From: Amanita rubescens
Taxonomy: Eukaryota > Basidiomycota > Agaricomycetes > Agaricales > Amanitaceae
Direction of reading: 5' to 3'
Assembly: GCA_015039365.1 (NCBI GenBank)
Contig: WION01000001.1
Coordinates: forward strand, 1,054,001-1,118,000
DNA: 64,000 nt
A program made the translations under genes and the position numbers. The notes beneath the pieces are model-generated. The model made no database searches. It was not told the origin of the DNA and saw nothing but the letters and a program-made list of their open reading frames with translations. Every line of letters starts with the position of its first letter. Positions within the stretch are counted from its first letter, which is position 1. Below are positions 1 through 12,687 of the stretch, piece by piece.

Positions 1-806
1 CGCAAAGTGACTTCGTTGGAAAGACGGGTGAGAGTCGGTGGTTGGGTGGCAATGATGGTTCTTTTATTGCTCACTGCCTGCTTCGTAATCAGGGAATTGT
101 TGGTCAATTATTTTCTTTCACTTTACGGCCTCCCTGATGACTATGTTAGATGCATCGAAGACCGAGTTAGCTAGATTGAAATGTCAAATTCAACAGCGTA
201 GCTTACACGGTTATAAGACTTTGAGATTTCACATAATTTATCAAAATGTCGTGAATGGGCAAAAGATATACATACTGCAAGACAAGTGGAGATGAGCAGA
301 AACTGATGGGAAGCGTTAATCAAACCAGCGCAAGACTCCCCTCGAGGTCACCCACGCAGGAAAGCAACAGACAAACAGACTGGCCCTGTGTATGGATAAG
401 ATGAAGGTTGCCAAGCAGAGGAGCAGAGTTTAGACAAGCAGGTTGAAGCGCGGACGGCCGAGGTAAGAGTGCCAGAAAGAGACGAACCAAAGAGCGACAT
501 TCCTGACTCGAGTCTATGGGCGAGCACTACCAGGGCTTCGAAAGATGGGGCATATCCTTGAGCAGACGTGAAAGCTCTCGGAGTCTCCAAATGCCGGAGT
601 TGGAATTTGGAAAGTAAAAGAGAGTTCACGAGACGCGGCGTGACGCAGCAAGGAGGGGTGAATACGAGGGAAGGCCATGTACCGAAAGTCAGCGCGCCCA
701 ATTCTCCAGCAAGTGACGTGGAAAACAATAGAGACCAGGACGTCTGTAAGGATCCAGCCAGCCGTCGAGTTAAGGGCGTCGGATCCGAGAGACCCGATGC
801 ACAACC
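1..806. other. No gene recognised; upstream region of the HNH gene
   Basis: I see no convincing coding pattern here. Open frames on both strands are short, lack recognisable motifs and do not join through plausible introns. The stretch probably holds the promoter and 5' leader of the plus-strand gene that starts at 807, and perhaps the end of a gene beyond the window edge. Confidence 0.4.
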
Positions 807-2131
807 ATGTCTACAACCACGCCCAAAGTCAAGTTACGGCTATCTTTCGGCAATATAACCAGACTTGCACTGTCGATCCCACTTGATAAATGTGGCACAT
901 TTGCTATTAACCCTCTCAAATGGCTGCGATTTCTAGGGTTTGCTATCTATGGACGACAAGGCTACCTCTCTACATCGGAAGCTGGCCCAGAGATCGACGA
1001 TTATACAGCAGGTATAAAGGCCCGTTCATACTATTTCATATCAGAGGGTAAGGTGGATTGACGTGCGGTAAAACCTCGCTAACTTTGCTAACCTTTTCAG
1101 GTGAAGCTCGCCTTGTCGATGTCGATGCAGTGAAAGACAGAACATCGGATTCTTCAGATCTGTCTACCCACCGAAGTGATTTCAGGGCCAACGTGATTGA
1201 GCGAGATGGTACCTGCGTGTTAACAGGAGATCCAGCGAGGCAATGCATTGCGTGCCATATCATCCCCCATGCGAAGGGAAGCAACGTGCGTCCTTACGAA
1301 TCTTCTATAGCAACTCTCTCACTTAATCAAGTACATGTTGAACATCGTCCGTCACCGAGGTGAAGCATATGATTTCGCCGATGACATTGACGACATTAAC
1401 GACACTCGAAATGGACTTCTGCTACATGGCGGGTTCCATCTCCCGTTTGGAGCTGGTGAACTAGCGTTCCTGAAGGTCTGCTGTTATTTCCATCCAGGGC
1501 TATCTGAAACTTAAGTATCTCATAGACTCCCAACTTTGCTTTGACTGTTGATGATATTCCTTACGGCCCACGAAGGGGAGCCAATGAAGCGAACCCGGAC
1601 AGTCGCCTTACGTTGCACTATTTCATCGACTTACTTCAGCTTGGCGACATGATCACCAATACCGCTCCCCGCAACGCTGATGCGCGGCAGCCTCAAGACA
1701 CCAGCGAATGGCCACCTGCTATCATTCTTGATCTCTTCTATGCCGTGGCTGCTATCAATGCATGGAGTCCAAAATCCTTTATCAAATATGTCCGAGAACA
1801 GTCGAAGGATGTTTATTACAATGGCGATGACGAAGACGACGACAATGTGTTGGATCGTAGTGGACCAAGTCATGTCGATGCACAGATGGGCGATCAAACA
1901 ATAGGACAATCTGGATCTAAACGTTATGCTCTACGTAGCAGAAACAAGACGTCAAACATTCGCCCGAAAAAAAGACAGTTCGCTGATTTGATGGATGGCG
2001 TGTACGCGCTGTGGATGCAGACTTCGAGGATGGACAAGCCAAAGCCGGAAGATGATCATACATCGAGTCTTACTCGCAACGAAAGGATTAAGATGTGGTT
2101 ACAATCAATAGAGGATCCCGCGACAAATTAG
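807..2131 (+). CDS. HNH endonuclease-domain protein (basidiomycete family)
   Basis: Four exons are inferred: 807 to about 1047, 1101-1287, 1332-1476 and 1528-2131, with introns of about 45-55 nt having GT...AG ends. The second and third exons hold a degenerate HNH nuclease core: IERDGTCVLTGD, then CxxCHIIPH, then a fungal signature with DFADDIDDINDTRNGLLL and LHGGFHLPFGAGE. The HIIPH histidines and following Asn are the expected metal-binding and catalytic residues. The last exon continues with TPNFALTVDDIPYGPRRG and a charged, Asp-rich, partly disordered tail containing KKRQ, possibly a nuclear signal. Such genes are numerous in Agaricomycetes and mostly uncharacterised; nuclease activity is known for the fold but not shown for this branch. 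The start at 807 gives the longest uninterrupted first exon (MSTTTPKVKLRLSF). Confidence 0.8.
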
Positions 2132-2882
2132 ATCATTTTCACCACTTTTCCGTACAGCGATCTGAGTAGAAAAAGAAGGGCACGAGCATGGTCACCTTTT
2201 CCTCGGCCACCAATCATAGCCTCGCTATTACACTCCCGGACTGATGGACTTGCGCCCAAAAAGCTGCTCTAATCGCCGCATCTCACGACCAAGACGACTG
2301 CGACTAGGTCGGATACTGCTTCTAACATGCATACAAACGAAGCACCCGCAAGAGAGCCTGAGAAGCGGTTACTACCACCGCGTCATTATGATATTTAGTA
2401 TCTTAATGCTGATCATAGCTCCAATATATATAAGAAGTTGATTTCTTATCGAATGGCCTGAAAGTTACTGCCTGGGCTTGTGAAAATGTTGAAAGTTAGT
2501 TGAGCTGCGGTCTTAAGAAGCGCGCAGATGAACTTAGGAATCAATTACAAGCAAGCCAGCGGACAGTGGATAACAGTAAGCGTGATGTAGTTCGCCTATA
2601 TCTGAAATACCTCTCTGCCTGCGGTGTTAGCAGATTCTACATCAAGTAATAATTAATAATGTCCGTTGCGACCAGGCTAGATTACATGGCTATCGACATG
2701 TACAATTAGCTATTGACGAGATCCCTTTTATAGTACAAACACCATTTTATCCAGACGAAAACATCAGAAAGCAGTATTACAGTGACGACTTGTATTAATG
2801 CGAAGAGCAGTCGGAGGATTGGAGTTTTAAATCTTGCAAATTAAAAAAAAAAGTGCATCATGAGCGGAAATACTTAAACTCC
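2132..2882. other. Intergenic, AT-rich; nothing recognised
   Basis: This stretch lies between the convergent ends of the HNH gene and the Zn2Cys6 factor. It contains an A-tract near 2843 and many stops in all frames. I see no gene, repeat or RNA here; it should hold both 3' UTRs. Confidence 0.5.
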
Positions 2883-5800
2883 TCAACTGGCGGAGTCCAG
2901 AATCCTTTGCGAACCATCCATAGGAACAGGGGGTTGAGGTGGCCAGGCCGATTCGGTGATTGGTATTGAATGCCGCTGATGCTGGTCAACACCATATGTT
3001 GTCTGATGTTGAAGCATCTGCTGACGATGGATCTGCTGTTGCACCAGCACATCCATTGGCGGCTTAATGTCAAATATTGCCGACCTCGTTTTCTCATAGA
3101 CAGGAGGACTGGGCACTGTTGCAGCCATCCCCAAGCCACCAGTGGGATTTCCATTGACAATGGATGGAGAGGGTTCACCAGCAGTGTCCAACCTCACACC
3201 TGTATAGGATACATTTTCCCGGCCTTGCTGTCTGATTGTATGCATTGGCGCTGAAACCATCATTTGGACCCATATGATAATAAGCATGTGCATATGCCGG
3301 TAGGGCAGATGGGTGTGAAACGATGGCCTGACTCAACGAAGGTGTTGATACTGGCACAATATTCCCGCTTGCCGCATATGGCGAGCCGCTCGCCGGAGTT
3401 GCGTGGCCAGAGGAGCCGTAAGGGCTCGATTCGACAGGTGACGGACGTTACCCCTTGAAGATACGCAGGGCTGAAGGACGCGCTCTGTTGCTCATGTTCC
3501 TCATCTCCTTCGTATGGCCTTGGGAGTGTTATGGGGTTTACATGAACGTCTTGCTGCTGGTATCCACCATTGTAAGACTCGAGATGTACAACATCATTTG
3601 TGCAAATGCGATCACTACCATCCTTGATGTCGGGTTATGAAGGGAGCAATCGGAGGCGAATCGTGTGAAATTGACTGGTGGCGCAAATCCCGGTCTACAG
3701 AGGTAGGCGTATTGAGTACATGTTTACTTGACGGTAGAGGCTGATTTGAAGACTGCAATTCAAGCCCTTGACGATGCGAATGTTTTATCATCTACCCTCG
3801 TGGTCGGAGTCGGTATGGTTGGAGATCCTATCTTGGACCTTAGGAAGGGTGGAGTTTCTTTACCTTGACGGACGCGTATCCCGACTGAAGGATAGTGGCT
3901 CCTTTTTCGCATGTTTTTTGCCCTTTTGACCCGTTTCTGGATCCCTTCCAATAGGTGAGGTGTTGCCAGTTTGCACCCCGGTGGCCGATGCGTCGTTTGA
4001 GATTCTCTGTTTCTGCATCGCCATCCGCGCATGTAGCTGGTTCGTTGGAGGTTCACCACCTGTTCTTCGACAAGTCTGCATCATGACTCCCAGCTGTCTG
4101 CATGACGATTTTTTCATGCTTCCGCTTGACACCATGTAGTCGAGGAATAATCAAGCGTGATACGGAATCTTTTCTTAAGCCTCTGGAGCAGCGCCTCACA
4201 TTCAGACCCTAATTTTGAGTCCCAAAGCATCCGCATTCCAGATATAGCACTGTCTGCTGCTTGGCGGCCAGGAATCAGGACTGCATGGAGTGTGGTCGTA
4301 TAAGGTGCATATGGTGACGGCATCTAGAAGAGCTTTCTCGACAGGATACAAATCAAGCAACAGGGGTGGAACTTGTCGAGGGTTTGACTGGCTGACATTG
4401 CACGATCCAAGCAGTAGTGATGCTTGAATGATGCATCGTGCAGCACGAAAAATCGGTTCCAAAACGGGATTCCAGGTATTTCCTCTGCCTGAGTCGCCGG
4501 GTTGGGCGTAGCCGTCCGACAAGGAACTCATCGTAGAACGCCAAGATGTGGGATGCCGGCAAAGAAAAGGCAGGTAAACCATGATTATTAATCGTTGTGC
4601 CATTATCGTCAGAGCACATCGCTGCATTCGAAGAATACTCCTATCGGGCACATCCCCTGCCTCGGGAGGCGGAGAAGCATCGCCTTTGAACTCGTCGTCC
4701 ATGACAGTAAAGCGAAGTGGTGGAGGCATGCTTTGCATGAAGCATCTGATCTCCCCCTCTAAAAAAGCAGCTTGGTCGAGAGTATACCCACAACAACAGT
4801 CTGGATACGTCATCCTGTGCTTTACCATCTGAGTTATTTTCGTAAGACTGTACTAAATGTTAGCCATCACGTTCAACATATAAAGAAAGATAATATATAC
4901 CGGTAGCGAGCGCCATGATATGCTTCCACGATATCATTCGACCATTCGCCCCCCAAATTTTCTTCGTCCTCACCCTGGTCGCTATCCGCCTCATCAGCAG
5001 GCAAAGACGGACCAGCACAACGTGGAAGTTTAACAGCACTGGACGGAATTGACTAGGAGCGAAGGATGCCCGAGCGCGTCGGATATAAATCTAAAACGAG
5101 TTACTCTGGGCAAGGAAAAACATAGGCTAATGGGGACTTGCAATTCGTAAGAAACGATATCCCACCAGATCATTCTTTTAAGATCATCTTTTCTCCTCCG
5201 CCTGTCTTCGCTTTTACCTCTTTTTTTGTCGTTTAAATCCCCCTTCAAATTTGATTTACCCATCCCATGCTCCTCATCTTTGAAAGGAGACGAGCTCTGG
5301 ACTTTTTCGAGTCCAAACACTCTCGCCATATTTACTATTTTTGCTACCTAAGTGTCCAAGTTTAGAAGGGCAAATCCAAACATCGAATACTGACCAATGG
5401 TAACAGCTTGTTCAAGCCAGCTATTCTTGCTTGCTCGGAATCCTTTACGTCAATCCTTAGATAAGACTTAAACAGCTGATACCCGATCCCCAGCAGGTTT
5501 GCAATTAGGAAGTCCAACTTTTCCTTCTTCACTAACTGCTCCGATTTCGCTCGTTTCTTGCTGACCAGATGGAGACACGTGAGCCATGCTCTTCTCCCAG
5601 ACATCAAGCGACTGTTGAGCCAGAGCACTGAAAAAATTCTGACGTTTCATGCCTTTCTCGTCCACTCGACTGAACGGATGCTGCCGCCGTTGACCTTCTC
5701 TCTCCGTCTTCAAGCCCTTCAGAGGTAGCTGCGCCCATAGCAAGCACCATGCAAACTACTGCAAAGAAAGGAAGGCTCTCGCCCCGATCCTTCGCAGTGT

Positions 5801-7212
5801 GTCCCAGGATCAACCAATTCACGTTCCGCTTCTACATCGGGCTTCGTAGATTCACTCTTCGCACCTCCACCCCCTGCGTGACGCCGAGCGAGAGACTCCA
5901 TGACAACTGATGTTGACGTTGCACCGCTTCCAAAGAAAATCTCTCGTGCCCTGGTGCCCACCTTCTCCCGCTCCTTCCGGTCGGACTTCGTAGACATGGT
6001 TCTCGCACCCAAGCCACGACTCCCGATTAAACATAATGCACGGTACTCGAATGTATCCCACCGCGTCGCCAGTGACTGGGCAGCGCGCTTTCCCCTTTCC
6101 CTTTCTGTCGCTTCTTCCACCTTCGCTGCTCTCGTCTGACAAAGATAAAAGCAAAGCATGCTGGGAGCTGGAAAGGGTCTTATAGAAAAAAGGTGGGTTG
6201 CACTCTGTAGCAACTGTTTTGCGCGGGAGAGGGGAGGAAGTAGAGCTACAAGCGCTGGAGTGACACAGGGCTTCCCAACGGTTTCACCACCGGGGCGGGG
6301 AACTTGCAGCGGTACATGGGAGGACGACGAAGCATGAGGTGGCTGCAGTTGGGGACCTGAGGAAGAGTGAAAAGGGTAATAAATGTTAGGAGTGGGAAGG
6401 TGAAGATAGGCAGCGTGTATTTCCTTTGTTCTGGGACTGCAATGACAGACTGGTGCCAGAGGTGCTTGAATAAGGAAGTTCTGGATCAGGCGCTGCTTCG
6501 AGTTTGATGGGATTCAATTCATTCGGGGCATAGGAGCTACTAAGTGGTAGTTTCAGCTCTAGTGGAGGCGAATCGTCACGCTCTAATTCGTCAAGCCAGA
6601 CTGACGCAAGGACCTGCGACGGGACCGAAATGAAAGTGTTAGTAGTACCTGGCGGTGCCAAATGGTGCTGAGAATGGTGTTGTGGTCCAGGATGCGATGA
6701 CGAAGGCCGGCCATTGGAAGAGGACGAGGATCGGTTCGATGGGTTTGCACTCTGTATTTGAGAAAATGGATACGACGACTGGAACACAGGTGGTGTCTGG
6801 CCAGAGGTAATTAAGGACAAGGTTGCTTCGACTTGCATCAGACGGTTGTTGAGTGAATGAAGGTCACTGGAGGATGGTTGAGCAGCAGCATATGAGAAAT
6901 ATGTGTTCGTACACTTTTTCGGCGGCAGCAGGAGAGTAAATACATCTTGGGACAGTGTCGCGCTTTGTACAGCTACCGCATGGGACACGTCCTATCGCAT
7001 TTTAGTTTGAGGCGTTTGCACTGGGTGGATTGTCAATGGCGACGCAGTCTGGATAATAATAGAAACAGACTTCAGCGCAGACAACGGTGATTCTGGAGCG
7101 AATTTGGCTGGGCAGGGATGAACACGTGAATGATGCAAGTCGAACGAGAGACTCACGGCGTAGACAGCTGGTTGAGTGACTGCGGTGGTGAAAGGGACGG
7201 TATGTTGTCCAT
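2883..7212 (-). CDS. Zn(II)2Cys6 fungal-specific transcription factor, reading frame disrupted
   Basis: The start is ATG at 7212 (MDNIPSLSPPQSL). After two short introns comes a binuclear zinc cluster: CAECKRLKLKCDR, then VPCGSCTKRDTVPRC, spacing C-x2-C-x6-C-x5-C-x2-C-x8-C. A linker and dimerisation segment follows (SLNNRLMQVEATLSLITSG), then a Ser/Pro-rich stretch. The middle homology region includes FFAVVCMVLAMGAA, FFSALAQQSLDVWEK, RRKDDLKRMIWWDIVSYE, FISDALGHPSLL, TLDQAAFLEGEI and VLIPGRQAADSAISGMRML. The tail is Gln/Pro-rich (KPPMDVLVQQQ). The family is nuclear and binds CGG-type sites; its targets here are unknown. The frame breaks at 6990 within the zinc cluster, near 5634 in a T-run and near 5038, and frame changes also occur near 5800, 4290 and 3220. 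Removing one base at 6990, 5634 or 5038 restores the family motif. This is therefore either a young pseudogene or, more likely given similar insertions elsewhere, assembly error. Confidence 0.75.
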
Positions 7213-8447
7213 AGGGAAGAAGGAGAAAGTTTGAGGGTAGCAGGTGATAAGGAGACTCTACTGATATAATATCCGACACGGATCCGTCCTACACATGCGA
7301 CCGTAATCTCATGCAAGTTGTGCTACTGCGCACCGTACCCTTTGCGCTGTGAGACAACGTACACCAACTCGATATTATTGATTATCTTGCCTGTCCATGA
7401 CCCATATCCATTGACCGAACAGCCTTTGGATGGGAACCATTTGGGTTGCAGGCACACTGCTCACACGCTCGGATGTGATCTGTGCCTCTCAACTTATAAT
7501 ATTACGCTACTCCATTACTGGACACAACATTTCCCACAGTTCCCACTCAGCTTCATCCAATCGTCATTCGTGCATGGAGCCAGCACAGATAAGTACAGTA
7601 CACTCGACAATGTAAACGGAAAGAAATAATGCACAGTGGCGTTGAAATCCGCCTCCGAACGACTGTTTTCCCCCCGCAAACCCTACGGACCAGCAGAATG
7701 GCATGGCGTTTTTTTCTCTCCGAACAATTCATCAATGGGAATTTAAGGTTGCGTTCAGAATACCCTTCAGGGGCCTCGTTGTGCCCGTTCTCGCCTCTCT
7801 GACACCTTCAGACTGATGGCAATGTTGTCTCTTTTACTGACACCTCTGCTTCTAGTAATGTCTCGCATGAATGCTAGGGTTTAAGCCTTCCAATTATCCC
7901 ATACTCGGTTCGCCGCTTCTCATTCAATGCGTGCGTACCACTAAATCGGGCCGGACTGCCGACTGGTACAATGAATGGTCAAATACGGAATACTCGTCGG
8001 CGAGAAACAGCCACAGAATGGAACTGGAGGTTTGGACGAAACGATACGCATGTCAAGCCTAAGTGCTATGCGTCACGTTCCTGTTCACACTTTTTTTAAA
8101 TGCTCACCACCTGCTTAACGTAAATGCTCATTTCCGAGGAAGATGCCCCAAGTCGGCCCCGCAGTTCTGAATAAGCGATCTAACGTTAGAGCCCCTAGTC
8201 ATAACCTGGAGGAAGCTTTTTTCCCTTCATGGATGTATAAATATCAGTAACTGATTTTATCGGACTGATCTCGGCGTCTATGTTTACTACGCGCATTTGC
8301 TCGTTTCTCGGTAAATTCTTGTCTTATTATGCTATCCATTGAAACTGCACTTGGAGGACCTACAATGTATGTGACTATCCAATAGTTGAGACAAGTGTAT
8401 GATGCAATCATTAAAAATAGTGGTACCAAAAGAGATGGCATATTGAA
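7213..8447. other. Long intergenic region; nothing recognised
   Basis: About 1.2 kb lies between the start of the zinc-cluster factor and the end of the Obg GTPase. Open frames are short and carry no motif. It presumably contains the promoter of the transcription factor and the 3' UTR of the GTPase. Confidence 0.45.
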
Positions 8448-10223
8448 CTAAGTCTGATTAGTCCTTGCGCCTTGCACGTAGGTCCTCATGAGCGACACAA
8501 CTTTTGAGAGGTTTTGTCCAAATTTCGCAGAGACAGGTACAACCTCCAGACCATCTAGTTCTGTCTTGACAAAATCCTCCAGTTTCATCAACTTTGTTTT
8601 GGCCAGGTCAATTTGTTCCTGGGTGACTGACGGGTCTTCAGGTTGACCCACCAATAAATCCGCTTTGTTGGCAAGCACCATGCGTGTTTTTGAACTCATT
8701 CCGGGCATATAAGCTTCGAGTTCGTCCCGGAGAACGACTAGTTCTTCCCAAGGTGCAGATGACGATAGGTCAACAACGTATACAAGCGCCAGGGAACGTT
8801 CCATAGAACGAAGGAACTCGTGGCCAAGACCGACGTTCTCCGATGCCTGAGCAATGAGCCCTGGATTATCTGCAACAGTAAAACGAAAATCTTCTGCAAG
8901 GTCAAAACCATGGCCCGGCCGGTGCGCCGTCGAGCCATCATCGGCCGTAGTTGCAGGTTTCTGGTTCCTCGTCAATGCATGGGCAAAGTCGCCACGAGCC
9001 ATCTTCTCCCATTCTCTTGTCGTTTCAACCATCGTCTCATCGTATACGCGGCGTTCTTGTGTCTCGTTGCCCATCAATTCGCCTTCAAATGTTCCATCCT
9101 TTGCAACGCGTACAACGCCGACGACCGGGTTCAGTGTCGTGAAGGCATAATTTGCAACTTCACTTTTTACCCTTCCTCCCGTCAGCGCGCGTAGTAAGGT
9201 ACTTTTCCCGGCATTGGGCATCCCTACTAGCCCTATGTCCGCCAGGATTTTAAGCTCCAGTTCTAGCGTAATCCGTTCACCTTCTTGACCTCTTGTGGCA
9301 AATTTGGGAGATCTATTGATTGTCGTTATGAAATGTGGGTTACCCAACCCCCCTTGCCCACCATTCGCAACGAGATAACCTAATGGTTCTTGCTGCCTTG
9401 TACCAAGCGGAGCGTCGACACCCCGTTCCACGACCATTTCTTTGTCCAAGTCCAAATCTATCTGCCTTTCGAGCTCTCTTTTTCGTCTATCAATTCGTCG
9501 CGCTCTCTCCTGTACGTACGATGAGGCTTCCGCCTCTTTAAAGGAGTCCTTCTCGACGTTTGTGTCTCCCGTCAAAGGATAGTGCAACCATCGTGCCGCC
9601 CGCATTCTCTCTCGGCGAGCCTGTGGTTCGAGACCTTCTAGACCTTCTTCCTCGGCCTCCCACTCATCCTTGGCTCTGCGAGAATCATGACGGGGGAGTT
9701 CTCGAACGACAGTACCCAGCGGGACCTGAATGACAAGTGGGGGTGCAGATTTGCCATTTTGCCAAGACCCTTCTCCATGTGAACCATTCTGGGCGCGTAT
9801 TCGAGATGGAACAGATGATAGCGTGGTTAAGTGGGGCGTAGGCAGCAAATAAACGTCTCCACCTCGCCCTCCATTTCCACCTGAAGGAGGGCCGTTTGGC
9901 TTGAACTTCTCACGATGGAACGCTACGCAGCCGTTTCCTCCTCGACCTGTGCATTTCGGTACCAATTTATGTGAATGTGCGATAGGATCAGCTTACCACC
10001 ACGGATTGTGACTATGAGGTGATCGAGGAACGTTTGACCCTTCGAAATAATAAGTCCAGTTCAGTCTTCCCCGCTGTTGTCGACGTACCCCTTGTTTCCG
10101 TTTCCATTCTGTTTGTCTTTTTCGTTTATAATCATCCAAGTCGTCACGCGCGACATTTGTGGACCTATTGACTGACGTGGAAGAGAAAGGTCTAAAGCCT
10201 CTGCGGACAACGCGAACGAACAT
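8448..10223 (-). CDS. Mitochondrial Obg-family GTPase (MTG2-like)
   Basis: The protein is an Obg-type GTPase needed for assembly of the large mitochondrial ribosomal subunit; this is family knowledge. Translation starts at 10223 (MFVRVVRRGFRPFSST), an Arg/Ser-rich, acid-poor leader typical of matrix targeting. Two introns are inferred: one of 49 nt starting GTACGT after KRKQG, the other starting GTAAGC after VTIRGG. The Gly-rich Obg fold reads FLDHLIVTIRGG then GRGGNGCVAFHREK and GPPSGGNGGRGGDVYLLP. The G domain has G1 GMPNAGKST, G3 DNPGL, G4 NKAD and G5 VSAKFG. An insertion of about 60 residues separates G1 from G3, as in fungal members. The main exon (9965-8448) has no break. The ATG almost touches the divergent hydrolase gene. 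Confidence 0.93.
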
Positions 10224-10266
10224 GATTACGTCAGGAAGCTCGGCGCTCAGCATCACCGCACCGCCC

Positions 10267-11773
10267 ATGTATCCTCACTACGCTCATCTGCCTTATGCTC
10301 GCGAGCCTTGGAAGACTCTTTATGTGATTCAGCGCATGTTGACAACACTCGCCCTTGTTCCTTACTGGGTCCTCAAATATGCCCTTCTGCCCCGACGTTA
10401 CCGCCCGCGCCCATCTTGGTCCATCTTCCAGATTCTCACCGTCAATTCCATTAGACGCATATACAAAGTTACAGAGGTTGCCGGAGTCACATGGGGTACT
10501 CGCGATCCGCAGACGGCCCCAGATGAAAGTCGCCTGACAAAGTCACGATTTCAGTGGAGCGAACCTCTGCCAATCCATCTCAGGACAGGTATTGTTGTCA
10601 GCGATGTACCTTTCTGCCGAGTGGGTGCATATATATATCCCAAAGTAATTCCCGAGAAGATTCAACTCGCGAAATCACCCAGTAAATCTACCTCTGACTC
10701 AAGCGGGCCTATTATGATTGGACTTTTCATGCATGGCGGCGCCTACTGCCATATGTCGGCCCACGAGTCTTCAGGACCATCTAGAATACCAAAGTACCTG
10801 ATAGAGGTATTTCCTCATTCCACAATCTAATTCCTCAATAGACTGAGCTAAAACAGCATTGCATTCTGGACGAAATCTATTCTGTGGAGTATCGCCTGCT
10901 TCAGTACGCGCACTTCCCCGGCGCACTACAAGACGCCGCTGCCGCATATGTACATATTTTAAAAAACTATCAGGGTATTGAGAACAGAATCGTCCTCATC
11001 GGGGACAGCTCAGGGGGGAACCTGGCCCTTGCTCTTACCCGATGGATCCGTGATGAAGGCATGCTACGAATGCCCCATGGGCTATTGTTACTCTCAGTGA
11101 GGCCGTGTCCGTAGTAACTAAACTGCATATATCTTATTTGCTATTCTAGCCATCATGCGATCCATCACAAGCGCTCCATGAAACGTTGCCATTACGATTC
11201 CGAGAAACCCGACCGAACCATCAAACTGATTATATCACAGACACACCTGAGTTTAGGGCTCTATTAGTACGGACCTTTCTCGGCTTTCCAAGTCACCAAG
11301 ATGAATCTTTACCCGAAGAAGTGAAAAGGCTGAGAAACATCGCACATTCCGAGTACGTGTCCCCTTGTTCACCCTTAGTACTCAAAAGATGGGGGCACGC
11401 GGTTACGCAAAACATGATGGGCGACAATGATATGGATTCTAGAGACGTTGAAGAGGAAGACATTCTCAAGGTCAATCAGGGTGGATCCCTTCAATTTCCT
11501 ACTTTATTCCACGGATTTCCCAAAACCATGGTTATAGCTGGGGATGCGGAACGCCTTACATGGGAGATAGGAAATTTGATTCGAGCGATGGAGAAGGATG
11601 GGATAGACGTTGAAGCGAGATGGATATCTGACGCTGTTCATGATATTCTCATCATGAGCGAGTGGCAATGGGATAAGAAGTCAACCGGCAGTTGTTGGAC
11701 AGACATCGCAAATTGGGTGTGCCAGCTCCGAAATCAATGTCAAGCACCTCCATCAGCATCAAGCGGGTCATGA
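10267..11773 (+). CDS. Alpha/beta hydrolase (HSL/esterase-lipase type)
   Basis: This is a serine hydrolase of the hormone-sensitive-lipase-like group. The oxyanion-hole motif is HGGAYCHM (about residue 155), the nucleophile elbow is GDSSGGNLALA, and a plausible acid and base are the Asp in IAGDAERLTWE and the His in DAVHDIL. Three exons are inferred, with introns near 10807-10855 and 11097-11150. The N-terminal part has hydrophobic stretches (LTTLALVPYWVLKYALL) that suggest membrane association. I prefer ATG 10267 (MYPHYAHLPYAREP); an in-frame ATG at 10222 would overlap the first codon of the divergent GTPase. The substrate is unknown; steryl-acetyl hydrolases and carboxylesterases share this layout. 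Confidence 0.85.
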
Positions 11774-11990
11774 TACGCGTGATGCATGTTTTATTATGGA
11801 GTTGGCCGGTTGTGATGCGTGCCGCTTATCTGATGAGTATAAATACTTAACTAGACTTTCGCTATTTTGGAGTGCCTGGTGTATCTCAATATCAGGTGTA
11901 AAGTCATCAGGTGAGTTCGGGTTGATGCTACAACACTACCGACATTGACTGTCTGCCTAGGCTGGTCCCTGGCGTCTACATCCAAATAAT

Positions 11991-12687
11991 ATGCGTTTAG
12001 GTCTTACTCTCGTTTCCATTATCTATTTCCTCGGCAGTTTTCCTACCGGTCCTTGCCTTGCCACAGCGACCGGCGGGCATCTCCACGCCCTCTACTCTTG
12101 CCAAACGAAACGATCTAAATGCGTTCTCTGACATTGAAGCGCGTTCTCCTCCACATATGGTTACTTTGAAGAAGCGTTGGGGATTAGGTCTTCTCATTAG
12201 AGGGATAGTTTGGGCAATCAAGGTATGCTTTAGTACCCTACCCCTAGTTCAAGCAATTGAGTGCGTTTTCGAAATAGAAAATAGCGGGCGCTGTTCAACG
12301 TGCCCGTCATTGGGCCAAGGTCGCACATGAGGCGATTAAACGCAAAAGTGAAAGTAAACATGTCCAGACCGCGGTCAAGCACGCGGACCGCGGAAGGAAG
12401 GTCGCAAAGGGCGCAAATAAGGCCTCCAATAACATGCCAAATAATCCACCCCCTAACAATGGGCCTAATAATGGGCCTAATCATGGGCACCGAAGGCGCA
12501 GTCTACTTGACCCCCGCGACGAGCAAATATACAAGGTAGCGTCGTGCTTAAAAGCCTCTCAACATGGTTTTTTAACACGTTTCAGATGAAACGGTCTTTG
12601 GTACACCAAAAGCGAGGGCTGAACCGCCGAATGATGCGTCAGCTGCAGGAAAGGCGGTCGAACACGGGTTTCGATGAGCTTGACTAG
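11991..12687 (+). CDS. Small secreted cationic protein with Kex2-like sites
   Basis: Three exons are inferred: 11991-12222, 12278-12537 and about 12586-12687, with clean GT...AG borders. A signal peptide (MRLGLTLVSIIYFLGSF, then VLALPQ) is read if one extra G near 12049 is ignored; without that correction the start is out of frame with the rest. The mature part is Lys/Arg-rich and has several dibasic sites (TLAKR, LKKR, AIKR, KMKR, HQKR). Between two of them lies a hydrophobic-cationic stretch beginning WGLGLLIRGIVWAIK. A low-complexity NNGPNNGPNHG run precedes a basic C-terminus. I recognise no family. A secreted peptide precursor is an inference. Confidence 0.6.

Noticed and set aside
348..728. 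Minus-strand open frame of 126 codons
   Set aside because: Composition is unlike protein, there are no motifs, and it overlaps the leader of the HNH gene.
8820..9194. Plus-strand open frames opposite the Obg GTPase
   Set aside because: They are antisense to a strongly conserved exon and have no family features.
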